Part shown: piece by piece, positions 1 to 8,735 of the stretch
How positions within the stretch are numbered: position 1 is the stretch's first letter
How the letters are laid out: each line of letters opens with the position of its first letter
Source: JAYKJB01 sp035284745 [NCBI: Candidatus Sericytochromatia bacterium]
GTDB lineage: Bacteria > Cyanobacteriota > Sericytochromatia > S15B-MN24
Direction: 5' to 3'
NCBI GenBank assembly: GCA_035284745.1
Contig: JAYKIL010000006.1
Location: 1 to 64,000, forward strand
Length of the DNA stretch: 64,000 bases
Position numbers and translations under genes: made by a program
Notes under the pieces: model-generated
What the model saw: only the letters and a program-made list of their open reading frames with translations
The model's database searches: none
Told to the model about the DNA's origin: nothing

Positions 1-3000
1 GGACCGACGCCGTATCGACACCCGGCGATGAGACCACAGGCGCCGAAACCGCCGGCATCGGGGCCGGTGCGACGAGCGGAACAACAGGCGTCACAGGCTG
101 AGAAACCGGAGCCGGCACGGCGATTCCCGCTTGAGACGCCGGCGATACCGCAGGGACAGGCCCCGCCGAAACGAGACGCTCAGGGATCGCGGGCAGCATC
201 GGGAGCGGCGCGGCGGAGGCTGGGGTCACAGGAGGATGTGCCGGTTTGGGCAGAGGTGTCGTCACGACAGGCGTTTGAGGAGCCTGCGATGAGTTCACGG
301 CGGGATGCCACGAAGATGCCTCATTCTGGGGCGGGGCAGAACGGCCACCAGCCCCTTTTAATTTTCGAAGTTTTTGGCGAACGGCAGCCACCGCGGCGCG
401 GGGCGTCGCCTCGGCTGTTGGGCGTTCCGGGGCTTGCCGAGACTCCACTGGAGCAGCAGAGAACTCTGTGAGGGCTTGTCCACTCAACTCCATGAGCAAA
501 CGACGTTGCTGCTCCATCATCTGGCGAAGATTCTCCTGGGCCTCTTTTTGGCTCAGCAGAAAGTCCCGGTGGATCTCCGCCGCCTTTTGCTGGTTTGCCT
601 GCCAAGCGGCAACGGTCTCCAACGACGCTTGAATGGCGGCCTGCAGGGCGACACCGTTGTCGGATAGCGGTACAGGGGAAATATCGGGCGGTTGGTTGTT
701 CACGGAATCTGTTCCTCCCCCATGAGGATTGGGCAAAGTTCCAGGGGCCGTTGCCGTTGAAGAATCGTGTTTCCCCTCGAGCGAACGGCCTTCAGGGCGA
801 GGGTTACGATAGGGTGCCCCGCTCACCATCACCACCATTTTAGGCTTTTTTTTCTGTTTCAAGGGAGCCAGAACCCCTTCTCCTCCCTGCCACAAGCTAA
901 GATCGAGCGCGTGGCCCAATGACCACAGCTGCGCCAAGCCACGTGCCAAGTCGCTCACGCCCCCTCGCTTTCCGTTCGAAGCGTCGAGCGAGAAGGCTGC
1001 GTGAGGTCGATCGCCCAGTATCGACTTCACCAGGCCCGACAAGCGTGCACCCGGTCCCACCTCAAGAAATGTCTTTACACCCATCGCATACATGCCCTCA
1101 ATTTGGGCCACCCAGTTCACAGGTGCTGCCAACTGATGGGCCAGCATTTGCCTGACAGCGTCCTGCTCCGCAGGGTAAGCTGCGCCGACGGTGTTCGAAA
1201 AAACCGGAAATTGCCCGGGATGGACCGTCACACTGCCGAGGGCCTCAGCCAAAGGACGTTCCGCATCGGCCACGAGAGGACTATGAAAAGCCGCAGAAAC
1301 GGGCAGGCGCACCACCCGCTTCCCAAGGGATTTCAGGGCAGACTCGGCTTGCTCAATGGCCGGAGTTGTGCCGGAAAGCACCACTTGCATCGGCGCGTTC
1401 CTGTTCGCCACCACCACATTCAGCGACTGCGACGAGAGCCAGCCTTCAATTTCATTCACCGGAGCGACCACGGCTAACATCGCGCCGCGATCAACCCCCG
1501 TGGACGCCATTAAACGGCCGCGCAAAACGGACAAGCGCGCAAAATCTGCGACACTGATCCGGCCGGCGGCCATCAGGGCAGTCAGTTCGCCATAGCTATG
1601 CCCCGCTGCCGCCACAGGACGAAGCCCCCAGGACTGAAGCTGAGTCCACATTCCTAAGGAGATCGCTCCGATGGCCGGTTGGGCCACCTGAGTGGCACGC
1701 AATTCATCCTCATGGCGAGCGCGTGAATCCGGGCGGTAATTAGTAGGGGGATAGATACGGTCAACCAACCGCTGACCGAAAGGAAGTTCACCGCCGCCAT
1801 AAAGCGCCAAAGTGTGCTCCATGGTCTGCAATGCGTTCAGGGAGGCAGGAAAGGTGTTCAGCCAATCTCTGGCCATACCTAAATACTGCGCCCCCTGGCC
1901 GGGAAACAGCACTCCCAGTCGGCCAAGAGAATCCCCGATGGAATAAAAAACGCCGTCAGGCCACTCAAAAGGAACCTCTGCCGTCACGTGACGCCGCAAG
2001 CGCTCCAACAGTGCGGGCAGGTCCGTCACGTTTTCCTCCACCAGGAAAGCCAAGCGACACCGCGCAGGGTGAGCAGACGCCCGTCGAGATTGAGCGGCAG
2101 CCAGGCGCACATCAAGCCACGTTTCACACGTTTCAAACGGCTTCAATTGCTCGAGCAGAGCGACACCCGTCTGCGCAGCCAGCGTCACTATCTCAAGATC
2201 GCCACCCCAGTCCGGCCGAACCCGTTCAGGCGTATACTCCTCAAGGACCGCATGGAAATTACTCCCGCCAAACCCGAACGAGCTCACCCCCGCCCGCCGA
2301 GGGTGGGCCGCACGACGCAACCAGGGCCGAGGCGAATCGGGAAGATAGAACGGCGAACCAGGCTCTTCCAATATCGGCAAGGGCTGTTTTACCTTGCAGG
2401 TTGGCGGCAAAACCTTGTGATAAAGAGCCAGGGTGGCCTTGATCAGGCCTGCCGCGCCCGCTGCAGCCTTGGTGTGACCAATTTGACTCTTCACAGAGCC
2501 CAGCGCACAACGGGGTTGCCCCGGGGCAACATCCCCAAACACCCGACGCAACGCTTTCACCTCGATGGCATCGCCTACCTTGGTGCCCGTTCCATGCCCT
2601 TCGAGAAGTTCGATGGTATCTGGGGTCACCCCCGCGGCCGCATAGGCCGATTGAAGGGCCCGCTGCTGACCATCATCATCTGGCGCATAGATCGCCTTGC
2701 CGCGCCCGTCACTGGCGGTCCCAACCCCCCTGATCACCGCCAATATTTCATCGCCATCGCGCTCCGCATCGACGAGACGTTTGAGAACCAACATGCCGAC
2801 CCCTTCACCGAGAATGGTGCCATCCCCTTGGGCGTCATAGGGGCGAGCCTGGCCCGAGGGCGACAAGGCAGGGGTCTTGGAAAAACACATGTACATGAAA
2901 ATGTCATTGAAGGCGTCAACTCCCCCCGTGACAACCATCGATGCTCGCCCGCTCGCGAGTTCCAAACAAGCCAAGTGAACGGCCGACAGAGACGAGGCAC

Positions 3001-3649
3001 ACGCCGCGTCCACCACACAGTTTGTGCCCCCGAGATCCAATCGATTGGCAATCCGCCCCGCCACCACGTTCCCCAACAGTCCCGGAAACGAAGCCTCCTG
3101 CCAAGGTACATAAGCGTCCTGCAGATGTTGCATCACCTGCTCTGCCTGCGCGACAGGAACGCCTGCCGCCTTCAAAGCCCGCCGCCAATGCGGGTGGCCG
3201 AGGCGAGCCCCGAGGGGTATCACGAGTTGCAATGTGCCGGTGACCCCCAAAACCACACTCACCCTGCTCCGGTCAAATGAACGTTCCGGTCCATAACCCG
3301 CATGTTTCAGGGCCTCGGCCGCAACCATCAAGCCCAACACCTGCGCGGAGTCGGTGGCTTCGAGGGCGTGCGGGGCAATGCCATAAGCCGTCGGATCAAA
3401 TGGAACGGGCTCCAAAAAACCGCCCTGTTGCGCATACGTATGGTCGGCCCGCTTGGGATTCGGGTCAAAATAATCGTCAGGAGACCAATGACTCTCCGGC
3501 ACCGGCCCGATCGCATCAACGCCACGCTTGATATTGCCCCAATAACGCGTCAATCCATCTGCTTTGGGAAACAGACACGCCGTGCCGACAATAGCAATTG
3601 GAGTACTCATCGATGAATGCGCGGACGGAGAATTGTTTTCAGAGGGCAT
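1..3649 (-). CDS. PfaA-like KS-AT megasynthase (partial, 3' end outside window)
   Basis: Multidomain polyketide/PUFA-type synthase that condenses acyl units on carrier domains. At least 1216 codons are read without a stop and the gene leaves the window at position 1. The ketosynthase spans about residues 15-470, with active-site Cys217 in DAACASS, His352 in HGTGT and His392 in GHTKAA; the 135 and 40 residue spacings are normal. The acyltransferase spans about 560-880, with FPGQGAQY and nucleophile Ser685 in GHSYGELTAL, the form seen in PfaA. A helical Gln-rich stretch (about 1000-1055) and a Pro/Ala-rich linker follow; carrier domains would come next but lie outside. I chose ATG at 3649, 11 bp after the pfaD stop; ATG at 3610 is an in-frame alternative. 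The neighbouring enoyl reductase makes a Pfa or secondary-lipid synthase likelier than an ordinary type I PKS. HglE-like glycolipid synthase is a second possibility. Confidence 0.9.
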   Translation of the reverse strand, partial: MPSENNSPSAHSSMSTPIAIVGTACLFPKADGLTRYWGNIKRGVDAIGPVPESHWSPDDYFDPNPKRADHTYAQQGGFLEPVPFDPTAYGIAPHALEATDSAQVLGLMVAAEALKHAGYGPERSFDRSRVSVVLGVTGTLQLVIPLGARLGHPHWRRALKAAGVPVAQAEQVMQHLQDAYVPWQEASFPGLLGNVVAGRIANRLDLGGTNCVVDAACASSLSAVHLACLELASGRASMVVTGGVDAFNDIFMYMCFSKTPALSPSGQARPYDAQGDGTILGEGVGMLVLKRLVDAERDGDEILAVIRGVGTASDGRGKAIYAPDDDGQQRALQSAYAAAGVTPDTIELLEGHGTGTKVGDAIEVKALRRVFGDVAPGQPRCALGSVKSQIGHTKAAAGAAGLIKATLALYHKVLPPTCKVKQPLPILEEPGSPFYLPDSPRPWLRRAAHPRRAGVSSFGFGGSNFHAVLEEYTPERVRPDWGGDLEIVTLAAQTGVALLEQLKPFETCETWLDVRLAAAQSRRASAHPARCRLAFLVEENVTDLPALLERLRRHVTAEVPFEWPDGVFYSIGDSLGRLGVLFPGQGAQYLGMARDWLNTFPASLNALQTMEHTLALYGGGELPFGQRLVDRIYPPTNYRPDSRARHEDELRATQVAQPAIGAISLGMWTQLQSWGLRPVAAAGHSYGELTALMAAGRISVADFARLSVLRGRLMASTGVDRGAMLAVVAPVNEIEGWLSSQSLNVVVANRNAPMQVVLSGTTPAIEQAESALKSLGKRVVRLPVSAAFHSPLVADAERPLAEALGSVTVHPGQFPVFSNTVGAAYPAEQDAVRQMLAHQLAAPVNWVAQIEGMYAMGVKTFLEVGPGARLSGLVKSILGDRPHAAFSLDASNGKRGGVSDLARGLAQLWSLGHALDLSLWQGGEGVLAPLKQKKKPKMVVMVSGAPYRNPRPEGRSLEGKHDSSTATAPGTLPNPHGGGTDSVNNQPPDISPVPLSDNGVALQAAIQASLETVAAWQANQQKAAEIHRDFLLSQKEAQENLRQMMEQQRRLLMELSGQALTEFSAAPVESRQAPERPTAEATPRAAVAAVRQKLRKLKGAGGRSAPPQNEASSWHPAVNSSQAPQTPVVTTPLPKPAHPPVTPASAAPLPMLPAIPERLVSAGPVPAVSPASQAGIAVPAPVSQPVTPVVPLVAPAPMPAVSAPVVSSPGVDTASV

Positions 3650-3660
3650 CGTAAGCCTTT

Positions 3661-5331
3661 TTAGACTTGGTGCAACGGCACAAGAACGTCCAACTGAGCA
3701 TCTGGAAACACGGGCGCGACGGCCGCATCAAGAGGCAATTTCAGTTGTGCCGCTGCGGCCTGGATTCGCAATATATCCCAGCGCTTCAGGGCACACGCGC
3801 CAGCCAGCAGATTGCGAGCTATTCGAACGACGCTGCGGTTTTCAGGCAATGCCAGGTGAGTGCCCGCCGTCCACGCGTTGAACGCTCCCATCGCAGGCCC
3901 ACACCAAACCTGGTAATCCATCTTCCGGGATGGTTCTCCCGCGTTCGCCCAGCGCGATGAATGGCCCAGATACCAGCGAAACACCAGCGCCATTTTATGG
4001 CGCGGATCACGCTCAGCACGTTGAATCTGAGCAGGGTCCCGACCCGAAAAATACTGGCAGGTCTCCGCCCAAATGGCTTCCAACGGGGCGCGAAAGTAAT
4101 CCTTCTCGAGAGTTTTCCGAACATCTGACGGAATTTCATCCAAGCTCGCATGGGCCCGGTACAGTTCGTAAAGACGCGTGGCCCGCATGGGAAACATGGT
4201 TCCCCGCTTCAGCACTTGAACCTTCACACCCATCTCAAACATATCACCGGCCGGAGCCATCGCCACATCGGCTTGCTGAGCCTGTGCGAGCATGGCGCGA
4301 ACGGTGTCAGAACTACCCGACTCCAAACACGCCTGGTTGATAGAGCCCGTGACCACGTAAGCAGCCCCCAAATTGAAGGCTGCGGCAACCGCATGAGGCG
4401 TTGCAATACCCCCCGCAAGGCCCACCCGGGGTGGGCAGACAAATCCAAATTGCCGCGCCAGCGTATCTCGCAAGGCGATGAAGGTGGGGAGCAGGGCAAT
4501 GGCGGGACGATTGTCCGTATGACCACCCGAATCGGCCTCGGCAGTTACATCGTCAGCCATCGGAATTTCACGGGCCATTTGCGCCTGTTCGTTCGTCAAG
4601 TGCCCCATTTCCACCAAGCGTTGCAGCGTCGCATCCGGCGGGGGAGAAAAGAACTTGGCGGCAACCTCCACCCTCGACACTTTGGCCATCACCCGATGAG
4701 GGATCACGACCGACCCATCAGGCCCTCGGTACAGGCCAGCGGTCCGATAACGCACCAAGGGAAGCGTGAGGTCCAGGTATGCAGCGGCCTCCACGAGTTT
4801 AACACCGCGCTGTAGATACAACTCAACGGTCGCCCACTCGTGGTCAGGCTCGTTGGGTGCATGCAACAAATTAAAGCCCCAGGGGCGATCACCCAACGCC
4901 GAATGTACCCGGGTGATCGCGGCAGCCACACGGTCTAACGAGAGCCCGCCCGCCCCGAAGAAAGCCAACATCCCAGCTCGCCCCAAGGCTTCGACGATCT
5001 CCTCGGAACCTATCCCGTTCGCCATAGCACCCGCCACGTAGGCGTATCGCACACCATGCGCCCGGCAAAACGCGGGGTCCCCCAAATGATCAGGGCGGAG
5101 GGCAGGCACATACCCAAAGGCGCGTTCACCGGACGAGACGCCAGACCCACCGAGGAGGCAAGCACCGTCTACCGCCAGTGCAACGCGTTCCCCTCGCGCC
5201 AGCAAAACCAGGGGATGCGCGAGTTTTTGGACTGCCGCGAGTAAAGACTCCGTTTGTTCAACGATCTCAAGCCCGGGGGAGGACAGCGTCCCCACAGCTG
5301 TCAAGTGCTGAACGGGCGCACGCACGGTCAA
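3661..5331 (-). CDS. pfaD: PfaD-type FMN-dependent enoyl reductase
   Basis: 556 residues, the usual PfaD length. PfaD proteins are stand-alone TIM-barrel enoyl reductases of the nitropropane-dioxygenase superfamily that act in trans on acyl chains carried by PUFA synthases and some PKSs. The family hallmark DVTAEADSGGHTDNRP is at residues 261-276, and the FMN phosphate-binding part AGGIATPHAVAAAFNLGA starts near 306. The start is TTG at 5331, chosen because AGGAG lies 8 nt upstream and PfaD similarity begins nearby. It is first in a two-gene or longer operon with the PfaA-like synthase 11 bp downstream. A candidate promoter is at 5475-5503. The family call is secure; the product of the pathway cannot be told from this end of the cluster. 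Confidence 0.92.
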   Translation of the reverse strand: MTVRAPVQHLTAVGTLSSPGLEIVEQTESLLAAVQKLAHPLVLLARGERVALAVDGACLLGGSGVSSGERAFGYVPALRPDHLGDPAFCRAHGVRYAYVAGAMANGIGSEEIVEALGRAGMLAFFGAGGLSLDRVAAAITRVHSALGDRPWGFNLLHAPNEPDHEWATVELYLQRGVKLVEAAAYLDLTLPLVRYRTAGLYRGPDGSVVIPHRVMAKVSRVEVAAKFFSPPPDATLQRLVEMGHLTNEQAQMAREIPMADDVTAEADSGGHTDNRPAIALLPTFIALRDTLARQFGFVCPPRVGLAGGIATPHAVAAAFNLGAAYVVTGSINQACLESGSSDTVRAMLAQAQQADVAMAPAGDMFEMGVKVQVLKRGTMFPMRATRLYELYRAHASLDEIPSDVRKTLEKDYFRAPLEAIWAETCQYFSGRDPAQIQRAERDPRHKMALVFRWYLGHSSRWANAGEPSRKMDYQVWCGPAMGAFNAWTAGTHLALPENRSVVRIARNLLAGACALKRWDILRIQAAAAQLKLPLDAAVAPVFPDAQLDVLVPLHQV

Positions 5332-5667
5332 TGTTCTTCTCCTGCTGCCTGTACCTCGGAAAGCAAGTGGGTGAAACCGGCGGATGGCAGCGCCCCTACA
5401 TCACAGGAGTAAACCTTAACACCGTTCGGGATCAAGCACGCTGCGCACGACGAGGCCCCGCGCACAACCCGCCAATTATCCCGCCAATCAGTCAAAATCA
5501 CAACCCAAGCCGCGGATCGCCCGAAAGAAGTCAGACACCAGCGACCCACGGGCCCGCATCAACGGAATCCAACGGCCAAAAAAGGGCCTTCGTTGGCTGC
5601 CACCGCCCGCTCAAGGCCCAAACTGCTCTGTCTGATTTCGAAAAAGATCGCCCGGGAGAGGGGAACC
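5332..5667. other. Intergenic region upstream of pfaD
   Basis: 336 bp between the stop of the EF-hand lipoprotein gene and the pfaD start, both genes on the minus strand. No convincing gene is present: the short open frames here have no ribosome binding site or recognisable sequence. It holds the candidate pfaD promoter at 5475-5503 and an imperfect, bulged inverted repeat near 5570-5600 with no terminal T-run. Confidence 0.5.
5475..5503 (-). promoter_or_regulatory. Candidate pfaD promoter
   Basis: On the minus strand, TTGTGA (5503-5498) is separated by 17 nt from GATAAT (5480-5475). This resembles a sigma-70 promoter, with four of six and five of six consensus matches. It would give a leader of about 140 nt before the pfaD TTG. 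Found by eye only. Confidence 0.35.
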
Positions 5668-6348
5668 CTACTCGCCTGAGGCGGGCTCTGCCACCGAACC
5701 CGGTTCAGTGGGAGCGGGCTGCAGAGGCGCCAAAATCAACGCCACCCAACCGGCGATGGCAAAGTCCTCAAACTCTCCTTGGCTCAGGAATCCGTCACCT
5801 GTTTTGTCTGCATTCCTGAAGGCCCCCTCATCTAAAGTCGAAACCCGGACATAGGTTTTAATGCCCTTAATGTTAAGGGCAACGTTCGCGCTGTCCAGCG
5901 CCCCGTCGTTCATCTCGGCAGGCGTTAGCAACTGATTCCGATCGGTGTCCAAACGTTTGAAGGCGCGCAGCAACGAGGTTCGATAAGCGCGAGCGAACGA
6001 CTTGGCATCTTGATTGAACAGCCCAAGCACCCCACCCCGGGTCGCCCAACCCATAAACTCCTTTTCCGACAGCCTGCCATTCCGGTCCGCGTCGGCCCGT
6101 CTGAAGTCGCGCACATCAATGAACGGTCCCGCTTCGAATTCATCGACTTGCTGGTCCCGATTGGCATCAGCCTTCGTGAATGCGGCGTGGTGGACTTGGT
6201 TAAAGCCCTCCAGCAAGCCTGTCAGGCTTTGAGCGCGACCCACCTCGGTGGGGCGGACCTGGGTCGTCGGCATTCCAGCAGTCCCGCAACCCGCGACCGA
6301 AACAGCCACTGCGGCGAGCACTGCGAAGACTTTTAAAGTAACAGACAC
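5668..6348 (-). CDS. EF-hand calcium-binding lipoprotein
   Basis: 226 residues from the GTG at 6348, which has AAAGGGG about 6 nt upstream; the longer GTG frame at 6366 lacks this. The N-terminus is a clean lipoprotein signal ending VSVAGC with Cys21. Four EF-hand-like loops follow: DANRDQQVDEFE (61-72), DADRNGRLSEKE (86-97), DTDRNQLLTPAE (134-145) and DKTGDGFLSQGE (181-192). Loops 2 and 4 have the best set of acidic ligands. It is probably a membrane-anchored calcium-binding protein on the periplasmic side; its partner is unknown. The ankyrin protein at 7575-8693 carries a similar single loop, so calcium-dependent exported proteins may be a local theme. Confidence 0.85.
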   Translation of the reverse strand: MSVTLKVFAVLAAVAVSVAGCGTAGMPTTQVRPTEVGRAQSLTGLLEGFNQVHHAAFTKADANRDQQVDEFEAGPFIDVRDFRRADADRNGRLSEKEFMGWATRGGVLGLFNQDAKSFARAYRTSLLRAFKRLDTDRNQLLTPAEMNDGALDSANVALNIKGIKTYVRVSTLDEGAFRNADKTGDGFLSQGEFEDFAIAGWVALILAPLQPAPTEPGSVAEPASGE

Positions 6349-6719
6349 AGACGACCCCTTTCCCACGAAGCAAACGAGGACTTTTCAGTGACACCTCGGG
6401 CAACACCAAAGTTGTCGATAGACAGTTCGACCGGCTTGCCTGTTATACGGTAAAGAAATGTTTAAAAAATAGCCAAGGCCGCGTCAAGCAGGCCGTCGGT
6501 CGAGAGCAGTGTAAACATCCAACCGCTTCGAGCAAAAGCCCGGCCCGAGATCCTTAGACTTTCACCAACGAAATGGTCGTGGCGCCCGAGACCAGGTTTT
6601 CAAGATGTTTCATCTCCAGATCCTTCGATGGGTAAGAGCACGTGGGCTCGCTTGAACGTCAAAACCGCAAGAAACGAGTATCGAAAACCGGAACCCGAGC
6701 GGCAGACACAAAATGCCGT
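6349..6719. other. Intergenic region between two lipoprotein genes
   Basis: 371 bp without a supportable gene. On the minus strand TATAAC (6447-6442) within an AT-rich patch (6440-6475) could be the -10 element of the EF-hand lipoprotein gene, but no good -35 hexamer is at the right distance. Nothing else stands out. Confidence 0.4.
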
Positions 6720-7361
6720 TTAAAAAAGATGAGTGCGCGTTTTGAGGGGATAGCTGGGATACTGTGTCGTCAGGGGGCCCAGGCCGACCACCGTGAAGGT
6801 ATAAGAGCGAAAGCGTGATAAACCCTCAATGGTCACCTGATGTACTTTCGCCGACTTATTGACGTGCAAAACTCCATCATAGCCTCGCCGACTTAATCCG
6901 AAGCTCTGTCCGAAATAGACGATGGCCTTGCACTCAAGATCGGTGCGCCAGGCCAGGGTTATCGTCCGAGCGGTCTTTTTAACCACCCCGAGTCCATACG
7001 GACGCCACGGATCCAGCAGGCTTTGCGCCTTCACGTCCGCCTTTTCCAAGCGACGTGCCCCATCGGACTCAAGGAGTCCAAGATCAAATGCGGGTGCCTC
7101 CGCCACCGATGCCTCATCGGGGAACGGTTCAGGCAGAACCAAACGGGGAGGCACGGGTGCTTCCGGTGTCAACGACTCGGTGTGAATGTTCTGAGTCTTC
7201 GATGACTCGGGGCTGAGTTTCAGGGCATCGTTGGCCGCGACCTTGGCAGGTTTCGATACGACGCTTGCCGTCGTCAAAACGCCCATCGGGGACGACGTGG
7301 AACACCCCCAACTGAATACCGACCCGGCGACAAGCAACGACAGCGTGGCGAGATGGCGCAC
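6720..7361 (-). CDS. Lipoprotein with C-terminal FN3-like domain
   Basis: 213 residues from the GTG at 7361, chosen because AGGAGGT lies 6 nt upstream and the following MRHLATLSLLVAGSVFSWGC is a good lipoprotein signal (Cys20); a longer TTG frame from 7388 is less likely. The middle is low-complexity. The last 90 residues form a predicted beta-sandwich with TITLAWRTD and SYTFTVVGLGP, in the style of fibronectin-III or purple-acid-phosphatase N-terminal domains. A related domain ends the subtilase at 26455-28212. No catalytic residues are apparent; it may be an envelope binding protein. Function unknown. Confidence 0.75.
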   Translation of the reverse strand: MRHLATLSLLVAGSVFSWGCSTSSPMGVLTTASVVSKPAKVAANDALKLSPESSKTQNIHTESLTPEAPVPPRLVLPEPFPDEASVAEAPAFDLGLLESDGARRLEKADVKAQSLLDPWRPYGLGVVKKTARTITLAWRTDLECKAIVYFGQSFGLSRRGYDGVLHVNKSAKVHQVTIEGLSRFRSYTFTVVGLGPLTTQYPSYPLKTRTHLF

Positions 7362-7389
7362 TGAATTACCTCCTGGCATTAATGTCAAT

Positions 7390-7395
7390 ATTATA
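7390..7395 (-). promoter_or_regulatory. Candidate -10 box for the FN3-like lipoprotein
   Basis: TATAAT on the minus strand, 28 bp upstream of the GTG at 7361, in a strongly AT-rich stretch (7380-7410) unlike the surrounding GC-rich DNA. No good -35 is evident, but the AT-rich flank could act as an UP element. The region also lies upstream of the divergent ankyrin gene. Confidence 0.4.
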
Positions 7396-7574
7396 TCTAT
7401 ATAATCTTAACTTAAACCGACAAACGTGCGTCAGCATAAATTAAGAAAAGGTTAAAACTTTTACATTTTTTCGCCCCCCTCCGCCCTCAGTCAAATCAAG
7501 CCCGCTGTCTGCGGGTATACTCCGAAAGTCACCGAAGTTTTGGACAGCCAGGTCCTGCAATAGGAATCATCGTT

Positions 7575-8693
7575 ATGAAACTGCTTCACGCCCTTCATTT
7601 GGCGGCTTGGTTATCGGTATCGTTGGGGTCGGTTGCATGGGCCGCCGCCACCAGCGAATTAGGGATCGCGGCATCCACGGGCGATACCACCCGCATCAAG
7701 ACGCTCCGCCGCCAGGGGCAAGACCTCAACCGGGCAGACTCCGAGGGGTACACCCCCCTCATGTGGGCTGCATTGAACGGGCAGGTCAATGCCGTGTCCA
7801 CCTTGATTCACCTGAAGTCGAATCTCGACCTTCAAGATAAGGAGGGCTACACCGCCCTGATGTGGGCCACGCAGAACAGATATGAAACCGTGGCACGACA
7901 GCTAGTGAATGCGGGTGCGGACATTAACGTCCGAGATAACCACGGCTACACAGCCCTCCACTGGAGCGCGCAAGACGGTCACCTTGGCATTGCACGCTTG
8001 TTGCTGGGCAAAGGCGCCGACCCGAATGCGTGGGACAACGAAGGGTACACCCCTCTTATGTGGGCCGGTCAGCAGGGACACATGAGCGTCGCCTACGAAT
8101 TGCTCGCTCACGGTGCCCATAAGGAACTGGAAGAAAAACGCGGATTGACCGCAGAAGATCTGGCGAGAAATTACAACCACCCATTGACCCTGGCAACCAT
8201 CCAGAATTTCAAGCCTCGCCCCGCGGAGGTGACAGCGGCCAACACGCCGGGCACCGGGGAAATGAACGCCGTCATTGAGAAACCCAGCCCGGAAATCTCC
8301 CACACAGCGGTGAAAGGGGATGTGGTTCCCGTGAAAAGTGACCTTGAGCCGAAACTGGTGGCCGTGGTGGGTTCCTCGGATTTGCTCGCGGGCGCCAGTG
8401 GGCAAATTTACGAAGTGGCTGATCTTCAGAGTAAGCTCGCCAAATTCGATGTGGATAAGAACCGGATCATCAATGGCAAAGACTGGCGGAACCTGACGAT
8501 GAGCAACAGCCGTTCCACGCTCGCGAAATTGCTGTATCAGGCCCGAACAGGGAAAGCCGATTGCCCCGGCGACGTTCTAAACCAAGTCTTGTCAAAGCTG
8601 GACTGGGTCTATGCTGACACATCCCGCCGAGACCTCACGTTAAACCAAGCTTGGGACACTCCTTCTCACCATTTTGAACCTATCAAATGGTAA
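7575..8693 (+). CDS. Exported ankyrin-repeat protein with EF-hand-like loop
   Basis: 372 residues with a signal peptide (about 1-24, ending WAAA). Four to five ankyrin repeats follow to about residue 190, marked by recurring GYTPLMWA, GYTALMWA and GYTALHWSAQDGH. After a low-complexity linker comes a C-terminal part containing the EF-hand-like loop DVDKNRIINGKDW near residue 290. Ankyrin repeats mediate protein-protein contact; the signal peptide places them in the periplasm or outside. The gene stands alone, divergent from the lipoprotein gene at 7361. Partner and role are unknown. Confidence 0.85.
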   Translation: MKLLHALHLAAWLSVSLGSVAWAAATSELGIAASTGDTTRIKTLRRQGQDLNRADSEGYTPLMWAALNGQVNAVSTLIHLKSNLDLQDKEGYTALMWATQNRYETVARQLVNAGADINVRDNHGYTALHWSAQDGHLGIARLLLGKGADPNAWDNEGYTPLMWAGQQGHMSVAYELLAHGAHKELEEKRGLTAEDLARNYNHPLTLATIQNFKPRPAEVTAANTPGTGEMNAVIEKPSPEISHTAVKGDVVPVKSDLEPKLVAVVGSSDLLAGASGQIYEVADLQSKLAKFDVDKNRIINGKDWRNLTMSNSRSTLAKLLYQARTGKADCPGDVLNQVLSKLDWVYADTSRRDLTLNQAWDTPSHHFEPIKW

Positions 8694-8735
8694 GCTTGGG
8701 GGGGTTCATCTCCTTCCCGAGACTTGAGGATTAAC

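Noticed and set aside
1988-3280. 430-codon plus-strand open frame
   Set aside because: It is antisense to the ketosynthase domain; its translation is Arg/Pro/His-rich with no family likeness, as expected of a shadow frame in GC-rich DNA.
5328-5549. Small minus-strand frame upstream of pfaD
   Set aside because: It overlaps the pfaD start and ribosome site, has no ribosome site itself and no recognisable sequence.
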